Of a stretch of 64,000 nt of DNA, positions 55,175-64,000 are shown in pieces (the first letter of the stretch is position 1; each line of letters begins with the position of its first letter). This stretch comes from Polytrichum commune (lineage: Eukaryota > Streptophyta > Polytrichopsida > Polytrichales > Polytrichaceae), in NCBI GenBank assembly GCA_950295325.1, contig OX485805.1, positions 31,173,501-31,237,500 of the forward strand. Direction: 5' to 3'. Below the pieces are notes generated by a model. The model made no database searches, was not told where the DNA came from, and saw only the letters and a list, made by a program, of their open reading frames with translations. The translations under genes were made by a program, and so were the position numbers.

Positions 55175-55231
55175 ATCCTTGGCAGGAATTGAACCTGGCT
55201 AAGCCTTTCACCACATTTGAAGGCCAAGGAT
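55175..55231 (-). ncRNA. tRNA-like hairpin lacking a D-arm, copy 2
   Basis: On the minus strand, ATCCTTGG pairs with CCAAGGAT; inside are an anticodon-like arm (CCTTCA/TGAAAGG) and a T-arm-like CAGG-TTCAATT-CCTG. Compared with 4,551-4,604, the acceptor G:C pair replaces A:T and the anticodon-arm stem changes on both sides, keeping pairing. This supports a maintained structure, or a shared tRNA-derived ancestor. Confidence 0.4.
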
Positions 55232-56574
55232 TAACCATCTGTTTTTTAAAGCGTTGATTATAAGTTATGAAAGGTTGCTAAAATTCAAATGAGTTCAAGG
55301 GTGAAAGTCCTCACCATCTTCTGATTCAACCTCTACTCTTCCTAAGATATAGCCTAAAGATATGTACTTAGGCCAACTAATTTTCTAATTTGAAGAAGGA
55401 TGAATGGCCAAAATCCTCTCTTTTAAACAAATTGTATTTAAAATTTCCTACATTTTTTTATCACATAGGTTGATATCCTATGTTCTTAAATTGTGCATAG
55501 GCTCTTTGTCCTACACTTTCAAAATTTTATAGGCTAAGTCACTTATTTTTTAGGCCGCATTTGTATTAATCACTTTATTCGTTAATTTGTGATGGTTTAG
55601 GTAGGACGACCCAAACATTAGACTATGTTGTTCTGGTCTTACAATAAATATGGTTCTAAGCCCTTGAAATAATTGGATGACTTTATGGTTATATTCTCAA
55701 ACCTAAGTTTGATCCAAGACTTCATGTATAACTCTACTATGATGTATAAAATGGCCCCCACCCCCACCTCGCACCCCACCAAAGCTTTTGTACAAGTTTC
55801 TCAAGATTTCAATCCCTTGTGCTTGTGATCATTTCCTAATCCACTAGACTATTTTCTCTAATTAGTGTGGGTTACCATTCGGAGCTACACATTTCTGTAA
55901 CATTTAATAGAAAGTATTTTTTTCATCCAAATAACTTAAGTAGGTAGTATGCACACGAAAGATTATGATCTGACTTAGTTGGTAAAAAATGATAATGTCA
56001 GTAAAAATTTATAGCAAGACATAATTATGAAGTGCACAAGTGCACCTCTCGTTCATCCAACATACAGCCTTTAAATAGTATGTAACTTGATCTCTGGAGT
56101 ACACTAAGGTGCTACATAAAATGTGTTATTCTACAAAACTAACCATTTATATAGCCAATGCATTCTTACAACAAAACTTTATGCTAAACTAATACTTAAC
56201 CCCTACATACATGACACCATACCCTAAATTTTCCAAACACATTGAAGGCATTGGTTTCTCTTTTGTTTGACCATGTTAGGAAAACCATACAATTGCGTGA
56301 TATTTAACAATGTAATCATTGACATCTAGACTTTACCAATGATGCCAACAACTCACACGATATTGAATGAATAAAAAAAGGGTCCCACACCCCCCAACAT
56401 GTGGAACAATTTAGAATACGTGAGTGTGGAGCCTATTAAATGAATACCTTCCCCAACTGCATTTTGTAAGGGTTTTGAAATGCATGATCCTTATTTGAAA
56501 ATACTAACATGCGCAAGTTTTAAGTACATGATTCCGTGAGATCGTGACTTTGATGAATCGCAGAGTCGCCAATA

Positions 56575-57370
56575 AACCATGGTTCACGATATATTTAATA
56601 TATAGATTATGATATAAGAGTAAATCAGAGAAGCACAACATGAAATGAAGCCATTCAAGCAATCATGTTGTTATTCATTGTTCCCTCCATGTATATTAGA
56701 TGATGGCGCAAGATAAAATAGATGTTGTTTGTATATGGGGGCATCAGTGAACCACAACTACATTTGGTGTTTAGGGTTTAGGGTTTAGGGTTTAGGAGAT
56801 AGGGTTATAACATATTAATCTATCCAATGTCAATGTATAACATTGTCTTACTCGTGAGAAGAGTCTTATAGGAAGGTTATAGTGAAGACGATCTTGATTA
56901 TGTTAATTTGTTATTTGAGACGTTTAAACGCGATATATTGATTGGTCTTGTGTTTATTCAAATAACATGAAATATTGTGGATGTTAATAGGGGCTAGGGG
57001 TCCAACTTTGGATGTTTCGCTCACTTTAGGGAATCACATATTAGTCGCTAATAAACCATCGTTCATGATGTATTTAATATATGGAATGTGATGTAAAAGT
57101 AAATCGGAGAAGCACAACATCATGTTGTTATTCATTGTTCTCTCCACGTGTATTAGATAATGGAGGAAGATATAACAGATATTGTTTGCATAATATGAAG
57201 AAGAGTCTAATCGGAAGGTCATAGTAAATACAATCTTGATCATGTTAATATGTTATATGGGACGTTTAAACATGATATCCTAATTGGTTTTGTATTTAGT
57301 CAATACGCATTTCATGTTGTGGATGTTATAAGGGTTTAGGGTCCAATTTTGGATGTTTTGCTCTCACACA
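56575..57370. repeat. Tandem duplication of about 480 bp, diverged
   Basis: ACCATGGTTCACGATATATTTAATATAT (56,577) and ACCATCGTTCATGATGTATTTAATATAT (57,056) begin two copies. Both continue through AAATCnGAGAAGCACAACAT, CATGTTGTTATTCATTGTTC and AAGAGTCTnATnGGAAGGT to GGATGTTnnGCTC. The first copy carries the telomere-type tract. Confidence 0.7.
56770..56796 (+). repeat. Interstitial telomere-type tract (TTTAGGG)n
   Basis: Three perfect and one partial TTTAGGG units, the Arabidopsis-type plant telomere repeat. A shorter tract is at 57,521-57,539. These are too short for a chromosome end; they are typical scars of break repair or telo-box-like motifs. Confidence 0.85.
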
Positions 57371-57520
57371 TTAGTAAACTTGAAGTGAACTTGAGGATAG
57401 ATTCAAGTAACATTAAAAGATTGAACTAAAAAGGGACATTGGTAGTTAGTATCCCCTTAACAACGTCCACATACGTTCGTCATTGCCACTCTTGTATGCG
57501 AGATAATAGAGCAAGGTTCT

Positions 57521-57539
57521 AGGGTTTAGGGTTTAGGGG
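57521..57539 (+). repeat. Short telomere-type tract
   Basis: AGGGTTTAGGGTTTAGGGG, two and a half TTTAGGG units. Confidence 0.8.
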
Positions 57540-57957
57540 AGACAAATAAATAATTGTATTCATCATGACAATGGCCTCAAGCCTTGGAAACTCTCTCATA
57601 ATTGCAGCCTCCAAATGGCCCAAACCCCACCTAAATAGGTTTACACTTGAAAGCATTGAATGGAGTTGTGTTTGGGTCTACATATTGGTTAAAATATACC
57701 GTCATGATACTTGAAAAAATTAATGTGGCCGCCACCCTTCCTCCCAATGGCGTATGTCATATCCACACAAAAAAAAAAAATTAAAAAAAAAAAAAAAAAC
57801 ATAGACTAAGTCATATGACGGCTGGGGTATCAGAGGGGCATTTTTCTACTATAAACAGAAAACGGGGAATTCTGTCAGGAGGTTTGAAATAACCTCTGCA
57901 AGAGAAGAAGGCGGGGAATGCATCCAATGACTAAGTCTGGGAAGCGGAGGTGGATAG

Positions 57958-57963
57958 TATAAA
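57958..57963 (+). promoter_or_regulatory. TATA box, probable promoter of the DUF7869-like gene
   Basis: TATAAA in GGATAGTATAAAGGAGCG is followed about 30 bp on by a CT-rich initiator (TTTTTTTCTCTTCTCTCG). It is the best core promoter in the window on the strand of the downstream gene. A donor-like TTCAAG|GTTTGT at 58,054 and an acceptor-like GTGTGTAG ending at 60,000 would make the palindrome array part of a 1.95 kb 5'UTR intron. Confidence 0.5.
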
Positions 57964-58069
57964 GGAGCGCACCCCCCAAAAGTCGGTCATTTTTTTCTCT
58001 TCTCTCGTTGTCGAATTCGTAGAGAGAACTCTTAGTAGGAGCTGTACTTCAAGGTTTGTGCATGCTGCC

Positions 58070-58128
58070 GTTCACGAGCACTTATCCACAGCATGCAAGT
58101 TCATGAGCACCTATCCACAGCATGCAAG
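58070..58128. repeat. 29 bp tandem duplication
   Basis: GTTCACGAGCACTTATCCAC and GTTCATGAGCACCTATCCAC begin two copies, each ending in AGCATGCAA. Confidence 0.8.
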
Positions 58129-58267
58129 CCCACTGTGAACTTTGCAATGAGCTGAAATTCAACACGCCACGCAATATCCGCCGCATCATACGCCGGATTT
58201 TGTGGTGTACTTGGGCGAACCTTCACCTTTCCACTAGTGTTGGCGGGTTTTGAGTCTGACCCTATGA

Positions 58268-59804
58268 GGTTTGGGTCGACCGACCCAACTCTGTCCACTA
58301 GTGTGTTAGGGTTTATGTCTGACCCTTAACAGGTTTGGGTCGATCGACCCAAACCCCAACCCCAGTGTGTTAGGGTTTTTGTCTGACCCTTAACAGGTTT
58401 TGGTCGGTCGACCCAAACCCCAACCCCAGTGTGTTAGGGTTTCTGTCTGACCCTTATCAGGTTTGGGTCGACCGATCCAAACCTGTCCACTAGTGTGTTA
58501 GGGTTTATGTCTGACCCTTATCAGGTTTGGGTCGGTCGACCCAAACCCCTACCCCAGTGTGTTAGGGTTTTTTTCTGACCCTTACCAGGTTTGGGTCGAC
58601 CGACCCAAACCCCTACCTCGTGTGGGTGGATGTACCCTTGTGAGGTTTGGGTCGGTCGACCCAAACCCCTACCCCAGTGTGTTAGGGTTTTTTTTTACCT
58701 TTATCAGGTTTGGGTCGACCGACCCAAACCCCTACCTCGTGATGGTGGATGTACCCTTGTGAGGTTTGGGTCGGTCGACCCAAACCCCTACCCCAGTGTG
58801 TTAGGGTTTTTTTTTACCCTTATCAGGTTTGGGTCGACCGACCCAAACCCCTACCTGGTGATGGTGGATGTACCCTTGTGAGGTTTGGGTCGGCCGACCC
58901 AAACCCCTATCCCAGTGTGTTAGGGTTTTTTCCTGACCCTTAGCAGGTTTGGGTCGACCGACCCAAACCCCTACCTGGTGTGGGTGGATGTACCCTTATG
59001 AGGTTTGGGTCGGTCGACCCAAACCCCTACCCCAGTGTGTTAGGGTTTTTTCCTAACCCTTAGCAGGTTTTGGTCGACCGACCCAAACCCCTACCTGGTG
59101 TGGGTGAATGTACCCTTATGAGGTTTGGGTCGGTCGACCCAAACCCCTACCCCAGTGTGTTAGGGTTTTTTTCTGACCCTTTTGAGGTTTGGGTCGACCG
59201 ACCCAAACCCCTACCTGGTGTGGGTGGATGTACCCTTGTGAGGTTTGGGTCGGTCGACCCAAACCCCTATCCCAGTGTATTAGGGTTTTTTCCTGACCCT
59301 TAGCAGGTTTGGGTCGACCGACCCAAACCCCTACCTGGTGTGGGTGGATGTATCCTTATGAGGTTTGGGTTGGTCGACCCAAACCCCTACCCCAGTGTGT
59401 TAGGGTTTTTTTCTGACCCTTATGAGGTTTGGGTCGGTCGACCCAAACTCCTACCCCAGTGTGTTAGGGTTTTTTTCGGACCCTTATCAGGTTTGGGTCG
59501 ACCGACCCAAACCCCTACCTGGTGTGGGTGGATGTACCCTTGTGAGGTTTGGGTCGGTCGACCCAAACCCCAACCCCAGTGTGTTAGGGTTTTTTGTTAC
59601 CTTTATGAGGTTTGGGTCGACCGACCCAAACCCCTACCTGGTGTGGGTGGATGTGACCTTGTGAGGTTTGGGTCGATCGACCCAAACCCCTACCCAAATG
59701 TTTTAGGGGTTCAGTGTGACCCTTGTGTGGTTTGGGTCGGTTGACCCAAACCCCTATCCCAGAGTGTTAGGGTTTCAGTATGAGGTTTGGGCCGGTCGAC
59801 CCAA
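58268..59804. repeat. Array of 26 palindromic dyads in 119-120 bp dimer units
   Basis: Each half-unit of about 56-64 bp holds one TTTGGGTCG-NN-CGACCCAAA dyad, a CCCCTACC-like stretch and a short linker. Alternate linkers are GTGTGTTAGGGTTTTTTTC-ACCCTTA and GTGGGTGGATGTACCCTT. The dyad centre alternates AC and GT in step with the linkers, so neighbouring dyads are reverse complements of each other. I count 26 dyads; a few have one arm mismatch (about 58,394, 58,461, 59,067, 59,362, 59,730, 59,785). The ORFs across it only reflect the repeat. Confidence 0.93.
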
Positions 59805-60005
59805 AATCCCACCAAAATATTGTCTGGAACTTTTTTTGGACTTGCGCACAGTGTTGGGAGTTCACATTGTAGTTGTGTTGGAAATGTCTTCATCCTCGGT
59901 GTCCCCATTGATCATGGTGTCTTGCATTTTCCGATATTTGATTCTTTTGGACCCTTACATTCTTTCCATGTGTGTTGAGGTTTCATGTGCATGTGTGTAG
60001 GCGCA

Positions 60006-63000
60006 ATGGAGGGAGTTGGTGGAAGAGGGGATTCCTTCTCTGACGACATGGGCAGCACCCAATCTATGTCTGGGGATGAGCTAGACATTGTCGGGGAGGA
60101 TAGTTTTGATGACAGTGCAGATGAAGGTGACTTGGGGAGTCCTTCGACATCTGCACCTTTTTGCTCCATTGTGGAATGTGCGGGGCTTTCACGAGCTTTA
60201 TGGGTGAATTTGGATATGGTACTTGTTAATGAGCGTGGAGTTGCTGTGGCGGAGGATATTTGTCGTAACACACATCCACAAGATTGCATTGATGAAAACC
60301 CCCTTGGCACCGAAGACGTTGGAGTTGTTATATTGGAATCACTCGTACATTCCGAAGTCAATCCAACTCATAGGTTCTCGTTGCGAAGGTGGCCGTTGAG
60401 GAATGTGACAATTGAGGGGGTTAGCTTGCATGACCATGAGCGACGACACATCCAAATCCAACAGGAGCTCCAAGCAAACATTCGGCCACGCAAAGGCCTA
60501 CGGAAGTACGATACATTGGCACGTCCTACTCCGTCTGCAAATGAGTGTAAACGTCAAAGGTTGCTCTGTGAGGAATCTATTAGAGAAGTTGTCACAAAGG
60601 ATTTTTGTGTACATCGTTGTTGCCAATTGTTCCCAAGGGATAAATTGAAGGCCATCCGCGAGGAAATGTGGCTTGGAGATTTCCGTCTAAGATCCACCAA
60701 AAAGCTTGATGTCCATAGGGCGATACATGTGAACGGAGTGGGTCGCAAGGTCATCACCCTTGAGAGCATAGACGTGTGTTGTACGGCATGGTACACCATT
60801 CACGGTGTGTCGAAAGCGGAATTTTATAGACAAGCCGCGTATGCCAAGGAAGGACGCCGGTCTCGTCACCATGGGAATACGGGCTTAAAGAAACCAAGGG
60901 AAACAACGAGACAAGTAACAGCCACTCTGGCAACCATCATTGTCCCCCTTGCCGATGCAATGCCGCACAAGACACGCACACTCGCAACCGGTGAAAAGGT
61001 TGTGGAGAAGGTTCTTCCTACAGGCACGAAATGGAAAGATATATTGTTGGACGTAAACGCAGTTGGCGAGAAGGCTAGGTTGGACCCTATTTCGTTGTCG
61101 AAACTGAGTGCAATCAAAAAATCGAACTTTAACGAATACATCACAAAAAGATGAGGCGACAAATTTGCCCGTTGTTCCAAATGCGAGAAGTTGAAACACC
61201 TTCGAGATGCACACACGATGGGGACAGAGTCCTATGCCGCACATCAAATGAACTATTTCAAGCATGTGAACATGCAAGAGGCACACCGTAATGATTACTA
61301 CACAAATAGAGCTTTGTCCATCTCTAGGCCTTTGGAGGTCCTTACAATCATCCATGACAAAATGGACCATGCCAAAACAGCCTCACCATGTTTTGCAAAT
61401 CGAATCAAAGCCACGGACGGCCTTTTTAAGCTTCCTGTATCGGTTACATGTGATTTCGATAACAATTGCATTGCATTACCTAAACACAAATTTGTGCTTT
61501 TAGGTTTGTACTTGGGGCCATAGATGTACATCATGTGAATTTTTTGGTGTTATAGTTGAATATTAAACCATTGAGTTGGCTTTGCAGGGATGATTGCACA
61601 TGGACATGGTGATGTCAAGTATGCTCATTATGCTCTTGATTTGTATCCGGCGGGTTCAAACCACACGATAGGGTCATTTGCAAAGCTTTTACGTGATTTG
61701 GAGAAACCGCCGTCCTATTTATCAAGATTGTTATTTGAAAACTCGGGATCAACACCTCTATATGAAGCGGTCTTGGATGGAAGAGATGTATGCGTGCACT
61801 CCTTGCCGGAGCCACCAAGTGAAGATGTGATTGCCAAGAATTTGCCCCCAACTCTGCGTGCCCAATTGGATAATTGTGCGAAGGACAATAAAAGTAGATA
61901 TGTTTTTGCATATTGGTCGTTGTTGGTTGCGAAAGGCATTTTCAAGGAGGTTTTTGTGTCCTTTCTATTGGTAGGCCACACGCATGATGATATCGATGCA
62001 TCTTTTGGGCGGTGGAGCATGAAGTTGCGCGAGGAGGATTTTCCAACAATCCCATTGTTGATGAAGGGATTTGGAGAACATTCCCGTCATCCCCCTAAAC
62101 CCTACATTCTTGTACATGGATTTGGAGAACATTCCCGTCATCCCCCATATGATCGAGGAGGTTCCAGACTTCAAGGCATTTATACAACCGTATATTCGAA
62201 GCGGAGCTCACCGATTGATCGGGCATACGAAGGCACAACAATTTCGGTTCTACGTGCGTGACGATGGTGTCCCCACCATGCAATACAAGTTGTTGTGCAC
62301 ATCACAAGACTGGAGCCCGCCGGAGGGTCTCCTTGTATGGCGTGTTGATGGGGAGGGAAGGACGATGTTGCCTGATGGAGAGCCTAAGCCTTGCAAACCA
62401 ATACCCATGAAGAATTTGGAGGACATTGGTAAAGGCATATCAGACTTCATACAATATTGGGAGAGTTTGAGGGTAGCGGATGTTAGTGGATCGTGTTGGC
62501 TTCGTTACGGAAGTTGGATACAATATTGGACACGTGTTCGTGGCGCTTTGGCAAACCTTCATGAAGATACACCCCTTACTTTAAGGCATGGGTTTTGGCC
62601 ACAAACACGTGTCAATGTACAACCTTCGGAGACTAGTCTTTTGGGAAATGGAGAGATTCGAGAGGAGTTTGATGTGGACGACCATTACGTGGGGCCTGCT
62701 AGTAGTCGTCCGCCACCATCTTTCCGCATTGCAGTGGATTGTCATGAAGGTTATATGCTCATTTTGCGTCCTGGAGATGAGACATATGCAAAGCCAGTGT
62801 GGGTGGCAAGAGCTTTGTCCAATCCAAATTTTGTAACTTCCAGCCCTCATTTTCGATAAATACAAGTAGAGTACTACCGACCGACAGCACGGAATGAAGA
62901 TGTTGTTCGGCATTATACAGGCTGGGATACAAACCAACACTTTCGGTGGAAGGTGGATTTTGAGCACGGTCCATCTTGGGTAGATATAGATTCCATATTC

Positions 63001-63099
63001 ATAGCATGGAAACCACGGAAAAATCATAGTGGATCAGTGTCCATCCCTCAAAAGTACATAACTTTTGCAAAAGACAACCTTGCTCGGATCGCAGAATAA
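60006..63099 (+). pseudogene. DUF7869-like (RNase H-like, possibly transposase-derived) gene with three lesions
   Basis: Exon 60,006-61,503 is joined to 61,588-63,099 by a GT-AG intron (donor GCTTTTAG|GTTTGT, acceptor GGCTTTGCAG). The ATG at 60,006 follows an acceptor-like TGTGTAG. An acidic N-terminus leads to a basic region and a C-x-x-C pair (ARCSKCEKL). Then come three motifs of the DUF7869 group: IIHDKMDHAKT, AQLDNCAKDNKSRYVFA and VGHTHDDIDASFGRW, whose three Asp could be an RNase H-like triad. The C-terminus has GWDTNQHFRWKVD. Lesions: in-frame TGA at 61,152, a one-base frame slip near 62,066 beside a 51 bp tandem duplication, and TAA at 62,857. Otherwise the frame is long and conserved, so decay is recent. 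Confidence 0.65.
62067..62150 (+). repeat. 51 bp tandem duplication inside the DUF7869-like gene
   Basis: GGATTTGGAGAACATTCCCG occurs at 62,067 and 62,118, exactly 51 bp apart (17 codons). The duplication itself keeps frame. The frame slip lies just before it, in the GGG of ATGAAGGGATTTGG. Confidence 0.85.
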
Positions 63100-64000
63100 G
63101 CAACCCACGTTGAATGAGAAGTTGGTAGGATTGTGTTAGCATGATTATAGTGTAATATGTAATTCGACAAATATATATTACTCATATGTGTGCTCCTCAA
63201 ACTTGGGGCAAAGTTTGGGTAGAACTTGCGAATGCTATATTGTTTGGGGTTGGATGAATATCCATTTACTATATTTCAATACAGTTGTGAAGTTCATTTT
63301 TTTTTATTAAGTTTGGGACTAAATTTTCTATTGAAGAAAAATGCATTTATTGCATGCACTTTGTATGTTGCAATGTGTATATTTTATTGACCATGTTAAT
63401 AATAGAAATTATTTTATATGTTTCTTGGGTGAAACTAGTTTGGAGTGCTCTACCCAAATTGTTTTTGTTGATGAAGTTGGTGTTGAGTGCTCTACCATAT
63501 GTGCTTATGTCCACACATAATAGATTTGGGATATTAGAACATATAATATATTTGAGATTGTTCACAATATAGTTTCGGAACACGGAATGTTGTTTGATCC
63601 ATATATTAATTTGAGACTAGAGAAAGTCTCAATTTAACGAATATAGTGTTATTTGTCTTAGCCAAGAATTAGCGTTTAGATGAGCAGTTTTGGATCAACC
63701 TATAAATTGAATGTATGTCACCCTAAACTATATTGCTTGAAAATTTGTAGCAATTTCCATATTATCTATGAATATAAACAAATGAAATACATTCTCCTCA
63801 TAATATGTTTCTCTTCGCAAGAAAAATAATCCCCCACTATTACTCATCCTAAACAGATGCAAGTGTAGGAGATTACAATAGGAATATCTATAGTGGTCTT
63901 GACGGGTAGCAATTTTAGAAATTAAAATAAGGTTGATTTCTAGATCGAACCTCCACTCAAATCATCTCTAAATGAAAAAATATTACCCTCGTTCAAAGGA
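63100..64000. other. AT-rich spacer; nothing recognised
   Basis: Short ORFs only. A small direct repeat (GAGTGCTCTACC at 63,443 and 63,484) is present. Confidence 0.4.

Larger units (their letters stand above)
55232..57950. other. AT-rich repeat spacer; no gene
   Basis: Bases 56,040-56,100 resemble the 2.2 kb repeat family (compare 9,420 and 15,860). A decayed dyad lies at about 55,600. Two runs of A near 57,768-57,800 end the segment. No ORF with recognisable content. Confidence 0.45.

Noticed and set aside
58559-59744. ORFs of 64-134 codons with VWVDRPKPLPG / RFGSVDPNPYPS repeats
   Set aside because: They are translations of the dyad array in different frames and all overlap each other. 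The periodicity is that of the DNA repeat, with no independent coding signal.
58268-59804. CRISPR array
   Set aside because: Units are palindromic dyads with repeated, not unique, linkers in a eukaryotic genome, and no cas genes are present.
61152-61154. In-frame TGA as a selenocysteine codon
   Set aside because: The gene has two further lesions, land plants lack the selenocysteine machinery, and no SECIS-like structure was noticed. A nonsense mutation is simpler.

Overview
The window is nuclear DNA of a green plant or close streptophyte relative. It has spliceosomal GT-AG introns, short interstitial TTTAGGG telomere-type tracts, a CACTA (En/Spm) transposon with plant-type TNP2, Ty1-copia and hAT pieces, and AT-rich spacers. 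The species cannot be fixed from sequence alone; a seedless lineage (bryophyte, lycophyte, fern or charophyte) is a guess. Most of the 64 kb is transposons, decayed repeats and duplicated segments, with few genes that look host-like.

Layout. (1) 1-4.2 kb and 18.26-25.3 kb are two copies of one duplicated unit, each with a minus-strand gene for a protein with an AP2-like segment and a Gln-rich coiled coil. The second copy was invaded by a third partial copy of the unit, a Ty1-copia remnant and a 986 bp foldback element. (2) 4.2-18.1 kb is repeat-rich spacer: a pair of about 2.2 kb repeats (7.7-9.9 and 14.0-16.3 kb), a MITE, a decayed hAT fragment, exon relics, and a 1,090 bp hAT element with a perfect 8 bp target duplication. 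(3) 27.2-53.4 kb holds one large minus-strand gene. It encodes a ParB/DGQH-like region and, in a later exon, an FCP1/SCP-like phosphatase domain. A 19,469 bp CACTA element (30,427-49,895, TSD TCT) is inserted in the third coding exon; removing the element and one TSD restores the frame exactly. (4) The CACTA element carries a TNP2 transposase gene (plus strand, five exons before disruption), a six-exon Transposase_24/TNPA-like gene (minus strand), a small Cys-rich accessory gene and an unidentified ORF. It was itself hit by a 973 bp solo LTR in the transposase exon, and probably by two more LTR-type insertions. (5) 53.4-64 kb holds tandem repeats, a tRNA-like hairpin and telomere-type tracts. 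A 1.55 kb array of 26 palindromes follows, then a decayed DUF7869-like (RNase H-like) gene.

The most unusual signal is a family of 20 bp dyads, TTTGGGTCG-NN-CGACCCAAA. They occur in the introns, upstream region and two coding positions of the ParB-like gene, and as the array inside a probable 5'UTR intron of the DUF7869-like gene. I saw no full copy in the first 29 kb or inside the CACTA element. The dyads therefore belong to the 27-60 kb locus as it was before the CACTA insertion. A binding relationship with the ParB-like protein is attractive but untested.
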